Shown: piece after piece, positions 56,836 through 64,000 of the stretch
Layout: the number at the start of each line of letters is the position of its first letter
Position numbering within the stretch: position 1 is the stretch's first letter
Origin: Dermacentor variabilis
Lineage: Eukaryota; Arthropoda; Arachnida; Ixodida; Ixodidae
Direction: 5' to 3'
NCBI RefSeq assembly: GCF_050947875.1
Contig: NC_134572.1
Location: 128,030,605-128,094,604, forward strand
Length of the DNA stretch: 64,000 bases
The notes under the pieces: model-generated
The model's input: only the letters and a program-made list of their open reading frames with translations
Database searches by the model: none
Told to the model about the DNA's origin: nothing
Made by a program: the position numbers and the translations under genes

Positions 56836-57690
56836 GTCTCACCGTTTCAATTCAATTTCAATTCAATTCAGTTTATTTTTCATTGATAATAATTTGTACA
56901 AAGGAACTGTTCGGCCTGTAGCCAAAGGCTAGTGTAGGCCCATAGTCATATATGTAGTAGCAGCTACAATGTCATGCGCATATCTAGTTTTTGAATGATA
57001 CAACCTAATACAGTTAGGTGGATACATACAATTAAAACCATTAAAAAAGAAAAACAGTGCATATCAATCAATAGTAATAAAACAGAACTGTCAGGAGAAT
57101 ACATGCACATACACAATGAAAAAACCGAGATAGCATATTATACGTAGAAGTGACACATTTGCAAGGGTCTGTGTTGAAGTGTTTAGGCTTTCTGAATAGA
57201 TCCATGAGGAATAATCGCGCACAGTATGAAACAGGTAGAGAACCAGACTGACGAAAAATCACGTACTTTTTGATAGGTATAGCTTTTTAACAGCAGACAC
57301 GAAATTGTTGGCCATTTTTGGCCATTTTTTTTTTATTATCCGAGTGATCGTACGTAAAGGTTGCTCTATAATTCGTGCTTTAACCGTTTGCGTTTCGTTT
57401 TGGTTGTGAAAGGTTCTACGTAAATAAATTGCAGGACAAGCTCGTGTGCATTTGATTATCATGCTGACTACGTGCATTGCAGGCTGTATGAGCGGATAAC
57501 ATTGTTTTGAAATACCGAGGCTGGTGACACTGGCCCAGGGAGCAAGCAGTGAGAGAGTAAGGGTGATTTGTTCGATAGTGAAAGTGGGAGCTTCTTTGAG
57601 CGTCTTGTCGCTTGTGTGGATACTTCGGTTGTACGTCTCTAGCATTCAGATAGGGGTTCAGATAGCAAAGCATGAGAGCCCGTGAAATCA
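56836..57690 (-). mobile_element. probable LINE 3' end, decayed
   Basis: On the minus strand, open reading (57259-57645, and 57068-57262 in the next stretch) leads to a 3' UTR with AATAAACTGAATTGAATTG and a (TTGAA)n-like tail (complement of 56848-56874). TGGGCCTACACTAGCC and AACAGTTCCTTTGTACAAA precede the tail. This layout fits the end of a non-LTR element, but I do not recognise conserved ORF2 residues, so the coding part is uncertain. Confidence 0.5.
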
Positions 57691-57691
57691 C

Positions 57692-58655
57692 GAGTGCCGG
57701 CTGCGACGGTGGTGCGGTTGGGTCAGGTGACGCTTCGCGTTATCTAGGACTGATGATGTGCCACCTTGGCACATTATGCACGGAAATGCTGCGAGGATAA
57801 AAAAAAAATATTGAACAAAGCTCGAAGGAAATCTCGCGACAAACTTGTGACTTTTATAGCGGAGCAGGGGTTGATTTCTAACCACGAAAAAAAAAAAAAA
57901 AGAACCACACGCAACTTCTCTAAATCGCAGCGACGGCAGAATAGGTAATGAGCCGGCTCCACACCGATGTCGGGCGAATATGGTGAGGTATTCTCGACAG
58001 CCTTGGGAAGCCTTGATAGACGAGTGTGAGTGGGCGCAGGTCTAGAAGATATGGCCGCTATCGGAGTAATCGCCGTAGTAACTCTCTCAGCTTCTAGGAA
58101 GCCCTTTTTTATACCATATCAGGGCTATCCTGGAGCCATCAAACACCGGACTAATTGTTCAATGAGGACCTTTATCCTCTGTTTGCATTGGCAGAATGTG
58201 CGGCATTGTCAACTACATGATAATTATGATGATTGTGGGGATGATGATGGCGACAACGTCTGACTACAGTTACCTGGGCGTGGACTTGGTGCCTCCTCAT
58301 TCTTTCTTTGCATTAACAAACAAAGTGACCATAAATCGTATCCGGGACGGCCAGAAACTGTTTCTTGAGACGAGGCGATTCTCGGACCCTTCAAAGTGTT
58401 GCCTTCTGAGAAATGATTATTTATGCGTATCCAGCGAGAAAGTACCACGTGGTCGTCGATGGCGATAACAGCTGGTTATACAGGTCTCTGGCACGTGTTC
58501 ATTTTTGCTGACGTGAGCGTCGTGCATTTCCGAAAACGTCATTCGATTGGCACCTCAAACTAAGGAAGCAGAAAGCGAAGAAATCCGAAGGGTAGACGGT
58601 TTGCCCTCTTTGAAGAAAAGAAAAAAAAATTGCAGATCCAACGTATATCTTCGGA
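57692..58655. other. no recognisable gene
   Basis: Frames at 57766-57948 and 58030-58468 have no known motif. A GATGATG-type tract lies near 58218-58256. Confidence 0.35.
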
Positions 58656-58660
58656 TCCAT

Positions 58661-59644
58661 GGGCGCTATAACGTAAAACTATTCCAAACTTTTCTATTCC
58701 AATTCTGATATCAGCCCTTCACGATTGGTCAAAAACTTTTTTTGACCACCCCCACTTCACCTGTCTGTCGCGCGACGTCACGAAAACCGCGATACCTCCC
58801 CATCTCATATGATGTGTACACACGGATTATGCATTATTTGACAGAAAAAAGAAAGACAGTTATTTCTAATTCGACCCCTTTTCGCCATTAGCCCTCGGCT
58901 ATTGGTAAAAATTTTCGGGCTGCACCCACTTCACCTGCCTGTCACGCGACGTCACAAAACCGCAAGAACTCACCGCGTCAAAGTGACGTGTACGCGATAA
59001 AGACGCATTAATATGCCGAACAAAACTGAATTTTCAACGGAATAGCCGCAGGCTGCCCCGTTCCGAAAGGAATAAAAGATAGCTGCCGCCGATCGCTCAG
59101 ACGCTGACTACTCGCACCTGCCGGAGAGCATGGGTGTATTTGCGTATAATAAAACTTCTTGCGTGGCCGTGTAACGTTTTCTAGCACTTTCGGCACGTTT
59201 ACCCCCTCATTCTGCCAACTCTTCTTTGCGGAGGGTCCGTTTTAGCGTCATTCCTGAGCTTCCGTTGCATGCCGCCGCGATTTTCGACCAGCCACCGCAA
59301 GCTAAATAAGGTAAAGCCGACCAATCGTAGACGCCGGCACCACCATCTTCATCCGGTCATAGACTTTCAGTGCAGTGGCTCGGCCCCATCGAATCCCTCT
59401 CCACTTGAGCATGCTCCTCGCCTCTTGTGAGCCAATTAGATAAGAAAAGCCGCTCAGTGCAGGCAATGTTATTCGTTTTTTCAAGCAAACAAAAGTGACT
59501 TCCTATGAACGAGGAGAGCGTTTGATTGGTCTGTTCAGACAACCCTGCGGGTGACCGCCCGGTGCTCGCGTTGGTAATTACGCAAATTTGACGTCAGGAG
59601 ATTGGAATGGAAACATATTGCAATAGTTTTACATTACAGGGCCC
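58661..59644. mobile_element. 984-bp TIR element with internal tandem duplication
   Basis: GGGCGCTATAACGTAAAACT at 58661 matches the reverse complement of the right end (GGGCCCTGTAATGTAAAACT); over the first 27 bases, 23 agree. Further in, TTCTATTCCAATTCT matches TTCCATTCCAATCTC. Inside, CCCACTTCACCTGTCTGTCG (58751) recurs as CCCACTTCACCTGCCTGTCA (58925), a 174-base period over two units, each with CGCGACGTCAC. No transposase frame. Confidence 0.7.
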
Positions 59645-59796
59645 TATATGTGAACAGAAACTTTCGTGAAGTGGTTAATCCAATGCGATAGGTTAGCCCA
59701 TTTCATTCCCGCGTCTTTGGCGCAAAGGAAACTGGCTCGCGTGCGCATGCGCGTGCCCTCGCGCACCCGTGCTACGCTATGTGATTGGCACGACAG

Positions 59797-59910
59797 AGGA
59801 GGAGGAGGAAGAAATAAGGAGAGAAGGCAGGGATGTTAACCGGAAATGCATCTGGGTGGCTACCCTACTCTGGGGGACGGGAAAGGGGGAATAGAAAGAT
59901 GACATCGAGA
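59797..59910 (+). mobile_element. dispersed repeat with GTTAACCGGA core, copy 3
   Basis: AGAGAAGGCAGGGATGTTAAC, then GGTGGCTACCCTACTCTGGG and GACGGGAAAGGGGGAATAG. Same word order as the 9583 copy. Confidence 0.65.
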
Positions 59911-60034
59911 GAGGGAGGGGAGTGGGAGGAAAGCCGCGCTGAGCTCGCGCACCCACGCTGAGGGCGTGAGCGAGTCAAAGGCGTTGACATAGGTCAGTCG
60001 CCTTCAAGAACAACAAAAGCACGGAAGTGTACGG

Positions 60035-60250
60035 TGCCATTGTGGCCTATAATGGTCAGAGCATCGTGCTGCTGTGCTGGGATACCGAGATTCGGTCGCA
60101 CTATAGGGTGATTAATATGGTTTTTTTTTTTAATTGTGAGCTAATTGGCAAGACAACGGCACCCAGCAGCCACCGCCTCAAGGAAGACCGGAATGTTTCG
60201 CAAGGAAAGCTTCTCTTAAAAAATAAGTTGAAAAAAAGAAGATAAGAAAA
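60035..60250 (+). mobile_element. SINE-like element, third tRNA-derived family
   Basis: The tRNA-like head TGTGGCCTATAATGGTCAGA has an A-box (TGGCCTATAATGG), and a degenerate B-box (AGATTCGGTCGC) lies at about 60088-60099. The body reads GTGAGCTAATTGGCAAGACA, ACGGCACCCAGCAGCC and AAGACCGGAATGTTTCGC, and ends in an A-rich tail. The body is unlike the Ruka-like family. Confidence 0.65.
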
Positions 60251-61265
60251 CAAAGGAAGAAAAGAAAAGCTTAACTCCTCGGAATAACGCTTCGCAAGAA
60301 GCACTTTTGGGTCTGAGTAGACTTTTAACCCGTTCGTCAAGCGCCTGCGTTGGAATGTTTTGCCGTTGGTCGGATTCCCGCATTACTCGAAGCTGTGGCG
60401 AACTTTACCGCGAAGCCGTGGCTGCCGGAAGGGTAGAGCGACGGAAAGCCGCGATGCGGGCGCGACCGCATCATCGCTCCCGACATTTGCATTCACTCGT
60501 CAGACGCCTGAACCTCGGAAGCAGAGCTATAGCACCAAAGAGGAACAACCTTCTCGAAGTTCAGTGCTGCACTTCGCTGTTTTCCGCTCGTGATCTATGG
60601 CTGCCCGACATTCCGGTAAGATCGCTTCTGCTCACTGAAAGTGCACGTTAGCCAACACGAGCTCCGCTGACGTTATCCCTTTTTAATTTTTTTTTAAGGC
60701 GCTTTGTTTTGTACATTCATTGTCTCAGCTTTTGGCTGCGAAAAGAGAACGGCTTGAACGAGGCTTATGCCAGACAATGCGTCGTCGCATCTGGTGAAAC
60801 CCTGCTGGTTCGAAAAAAAAAAAGAAGAAAAAAAATTCTATAATGTAGAGGTCATGAGGCTACGCCCAGCTGAAAGGAGTAATGCGTCGGAGAAGAGCGG
60901 GAGTCGAAATGGAGTGGGAAGAAACTTTAAGTTAAAGGTCGCATAAAAAGAAAGGGGGGGGGGGGGGGTCTTCGGCTGAGGACTGCGACATTTAGGCTCG
61001 ACAAATGCTGGTACGTGCTGCGTCGTTGGCGCTGTCGTTAAAGGCCAGGCTGTACTTTCGAAGGGAACGTTTGGCGATGCCAGAAAACAGAAGGTACCGG
61101 TTGAGTGAGCGTTGTTATTTGGATCCTATCTGGAAATATTGGGTCCACAAACATGGCAACAATAATTGTGACTTGAGGTAATATCGTGAGGTTAATATCT
61201 GGAACGATAAAGTGCGGTTGTATTAGAAACGTTGCGGCCATGAAGCACATCAATGTACGTACGGG
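60251..61265. other. no recognisable gene; 15-base G run
   Basis: G run at 60954-60968 and A-runs near 60814. Frame 60307-60651 is unrecognised. Nothing else noted. Confidence 0.35.
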
Positions 61266-61267
61266 TT

Positions 61268-61585
61268 GTCCGAACTGGCATGCACAAAGATTTAAAAATA
61301 TGCAAATGCCACGTTGGTGGACATAACCAAGGTAGTATTGTTTACCGTCGTTTGGAGATACTCAGATTATGTTTCGCATGCCGCCTAATTACGTGAATAT
61401 TCTTAATTAAGTAATAGACCGCTCAAGTATTATAATTAAATGAAAAGTGTCAATGGGAAAATTGTAGAGAAACATGAAGAACTCCCGATGCAGCTTTGTG
61501 TTGCTCAATACGTGCTGCATAAAAGTGTTTTTCCGAGGGTGAAAGAAGCCCGCGAATACATGCAGAGTGCCTCGAGTGGCCAGTA
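61268..61585 (+). mobile_element. dispersed ~320-350-bp element, copy B
   Basis: Plus-strand counterpart of 45385-45738: GATTTAAAAATATGCAAATG, TTTGGAGATACTCAGATTAT, AAACATGAAGAACTCCCG, GTTGCTCAATACGTGCTGC and GTGTTTTTCCGAGGGTGAAA. Both copies lack an ORF. The left end near GGGTTGTCCGAACTGG corresponds to GGGTGTCCTAGCC of copy A. Confidence 0.8.
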
Positions 61586-61589
61586 GGGC

Positions 61590-62498
61590 TCGTTAAGCGT
61601 CGTCGAGAGTCATATGATGGGCAGTGGCCCGGAAGGGGCTGTTTTGCCTCGTCGTACCCTCACAAATTACACGCCGCGCTGTTAGCCATTCCTATGAGGA
61701 ATTAATAGGCATTTGTTAATACGCGGTGGGAGAATCGGAATGGCGGCCCCAGTCTCAAGTTAGGGTCGGAAAAATACAATCGTGAGTTGCTTAAACTCGG
61801 TTAACTCCGTCGCAGAAGTGTGATGTGGCGAGCATGTGATTGATGTTGGCGCGCAGCATCCGCCGATGTTTTTGATGAGCCGAGCACGCAGCCCAATTTG
61901 CGCTGTCGTTGCCGACAATTCCGCAGTGACTCGGCAGTCATTGAAGTAGAATGTCGTGTCCTTTCTCGGGCGCTCGGTGGTGAGCTTGCTATATTTCCTA
62001 CATTATAGGTGCTCGTGTAAACCCACGACGTAAGACAAACTGCAGTGTTGGCAGGACTGCTTTCGAATCGCAGAAAATTGGCCAGCGATTTCGCGGCTGC
62101 TGGAGCACGTGATTGTTGTACTTCCGGGAGCCGAAAGTGTTGCTACCATGGACGTCATAATGTGAGAGAATTTAAACTGTCCTTTGGAACAACACACTTA
62201 TCCGGTAGGGCGTCTTGAAGTTGGTGGAACGGTCCGTGTAAATGTACATGCGGTCAAAATACAACTCGTTTAAGAGAGGCACGGACAACTGCTTCAGGAC
62301 TAGCGGTGACAAGTCTGCCTTTCTAACAATCCCAGGATGTAGGGGGCACGCGTTAGGTTGCCCGAGACACCAGAATGCCGATGCTGGGTGTTTCGCGGGC
62401 TTGAAGCCAGATGCCATCGAGTCATGGTGTATTTTCACACTATTACTATACAGATGTTTCTAGGGGCTTCCCGGGTGGCTGGGTAGCAATCAGAAGTA
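61590..62498. other. no recognisable gene
   Basis: Short opposing frames at 62003-62463. No repeat family recognised. Confidence 0.35.
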
Positions 62499-62499
62499 C

Positions 62500-62580
62500 A
62501 GGGTATATCAAACCAGAAACTACTCCGGTTAACATCCCTGCTTTTCCCACCTCATTTCTCTACATATATGTCTCTCTGTC
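62500..62580 (-). mobile_element. dispersed repeat with GTTAACCGGA core, copy 4
   Basis: The minus strand reads GAGAAATGAGGTGGGAAAAG, then CAGGGATGTTAACCGGAGTA, matching the 59797 copy. It is truncated. Confidence 0.5.
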
Positions 62581-62884
62581 TAGAGGGTGAGGACGACGGG
62601 TCGGAATCCGCTCACAATAAGCGGAATAGGACGCCTTGCTCCTGAGATATATATTGTAAATATATATTCCTCAAGGATAATGTGAACAAAACAGCCGTCT
62701 TTTTGCGAGTCACACGTACAGTTGGTGTATAGATAGCAGCAGCATGTGCAGCTGGACCTATTTTGTACCCCTCTTCTCCGTTTCTTCCACGCATTCATTT
62801 TTCCGCCCTTGATGTCTCCCTTGAAAAATCGGTGTTGTGCCGTAAGACAGATACCCTCGCAACGAAGAAATAATAAAGTCAAAA

Positions 62885-63680
62885 CTAGACGTGCTCTACG
62901 CGCGCGCCACGCCGCTGCAGGCATCGCGCGGAAACAATCGACACATGCGTGTTTTCGTCGCTTTCGTAGCAGCGCGGCTCTCGACTTCGTCGTTCTCTCT
63001 TTCTTCTGTTTCTCTCTCTCCCCCTAGTTCGCAACGAGCGCGCGAGAACGTACACCTGCGCATGAAGCAGCAGCAGGCGCAGCAGCGCGCGAAAAGTTTG
63101 GCATCGCCGACCTACGGCGCTCGTCGCGACGAACCTGTAGCCGCCGTCGGCGTCGCAACCTCACTCTCCCCACCCCCGGCCGCCTTTCCCTCCGCAAATC
63201 CAGAGAGCACCTCTCCCGTTAGTTCGAGCCCGGAGAGCTTCGGCTTAGCTCTCCATCTTCTAGCCGCCGACTGCTTGGCTTGCCCGCGCCATCCGGCTGC
63301 AGACGCTGCTCCCACGTCGACATGTCCACGACGACGGAGCCCGTTCTTGAGCGTTCGTGAATCTAGATTTCCGTTGACGGTCCCCGAGGCTGGTTAACGC
63401 ATTACGCCAGTGAGTCGCGCCTCTTCACCTGCGCCGCCGTGTTGCCGGCCCAGTGATGAGCCTGGGGCCTCCTGCGATGATGCACAATGTGCCAGAGCAA
63501 GGATGCGCGAAAGGTCTGTTTGCACCTCTCTACCAGTCCTGTTAAGTTCGCTTGCCTGCAACGCGGCGGCGTCCTCAGCGAGAAGCGTGCTCGGCGTCGT
63601 CGACGTCGCCGTTGTGCGCACCGCCCTCTTTCGGAAGTTACGTACATGTCGCTCTTTTCCTCCTTTCCTTAGTTCTCTCT
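62885..63680. promoter_or_regulatory. GC- and CpG-rich block; candidate promoter or first exon
   Basis: Long frames are open on plus (62891-63397, 168 codons; 63410-63799) and minus (63112-63315, 63394-63696) at once. The peptides are Ala/Arg/Ser/Pro-rich. Such overlap is expected from GC content alone. A gene's first exon could lie here, but no start, donor site or domain is convincing. Confidence 0.25.
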
Positions 63681-63692
63681 CTTTCCATATTT

Positions 63693-63850
63693 GCATGCCG
63701 CCGTGGCCGAGCGGCTGTGACGTTGCGCCGCTCAGTGGCGATGTCGCGGGTTCGCATTCGTTTGTGCTGCGACGGCTGCCGCGTCCGGGGGTTCTATAGC
63801 AGCGTAGAGTTTTCTACAAAAATTGCTAGACGCCTTTGGGGCTCTGCGAT
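63693..63850 (+). mobile_element. SINE-like element, tRNA-derived head with unusual body
   Basis: GCCGCCGTGGCCGAGCGGCTG (A-box) and GTCGCGGGTTCGCATTCG (B-box near 63750) form a tRNA-like head resembling the Ruka-like head. The body after it (GTGCTGCGACGGCTGCC, then TTTTCTACAAAAATTGC) differs. It may be a separate family sharing the head, or a Ruka-like head joined to other sequence. Confidence 0.6.
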
Positions 63851-64000
63851 CGTTCGTTTACTGTGGGCATGGTGACTGGTACGCGCATTTGTCTAATATT
63901 CGTTCTATGTGGCCTCAGACGTTCTTGCGACGTCGTTTATTCCGCTTTTTTTTTTGTAAATTACTAAGCATCCGTAGCTTTTAAACACGAGAAGGCTATA
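63851..64000. other. window end, nothing recognised
   Basis: AT-leaning sequence with a T-run near 63947. Confidence 0.4.

Noticed and set aside
63693..63770. possible tRNA gene
   Set aside because: A- and B-boxes are present, but the arms do not fold into a proper cloverleaf by eye and the head continues into a SINE-like body.

Overview
The window looks like euchromatic, non-coding DNA (intergenic or deep intronic) from a hard tick, probably a metastriate ixodid. The best evidence is a repeated tRNA-derived SINE. Its complete copy (9139-9372) has a tRNA-like head, a body with the phrase AAAGAACCCCAGGTGGTC, and the tail phrase CATAATCAGAAGGTGG, which matches what I remember of the tick SINE called Ruka. 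The genus is not determined. Everything was read by eye, so repeat boundaries are approximate (often +/-10-30 bases) and no database was searched.

I found no host protein-coding exon that I can defend. The long open frames fall in GC-rich low-complexity DNA, in (TA)n arrays, or inside repeats. The only recognisable protein-coding sequence is three broken 3' ends of non-LTR retrotransposon ORF2 genes (6938-7573, 36831-37531 and 38515-39302). Each ends in a Cys-Cys-His-Cys knuckle and a short tandem-repeat tail. A fourth, more decayed LINE 3' end is likely on the minus strand at 56836-57690.

Region by region. 1-6100: SINE fragments, two copies of a LINE tail with (ATC)n ends, CAA and ATT microsatellites, and a decayed ~197-bp tandem repeat. 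6700-9900: a LINE 3' end interrupted by a SINE, a GC-rich block, an 88-base (TA)n array, a full SINE and a palindrome. 11400-18100: more SINE fragments and two foldback hairpins. 18606-19887: one terminal-inverted-repeat (TIR) element with a second one inserted in it at TTAA. 19914-22440: a GC-rich segment followed by two decayed tandem arrays (~230 bp and ~21 bp units). 28500-32600: tandem hairpins, two GC-rich promoter-like blocks, and MITE-like elements. 33800-34420: an unclassified repeat with a possible 27-codon mini-exon. 36500-39300: (TA)n, two LINE ends and a MITE-like element. 39300-47400: mostly unrecognised sequence. 48500-49550: a solo LTR-like element followed by a 435-bp foldback. 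53640-53870: a (TA)n array abutting a near-perfect 66-bp inverted repeat. 54400-55100 and 62880-63680: GC-rich candidate first-exon or promoter regions. 58661-59644: a TIR element with an internal duplication.

The most interesting property is the number of unrelated foldback (hairpin) sequences, at least nine, with stems from 13 to about 200 bp. They would make long double-stranded RNA if transcribed. This is an inference about potential, not evidence of function.
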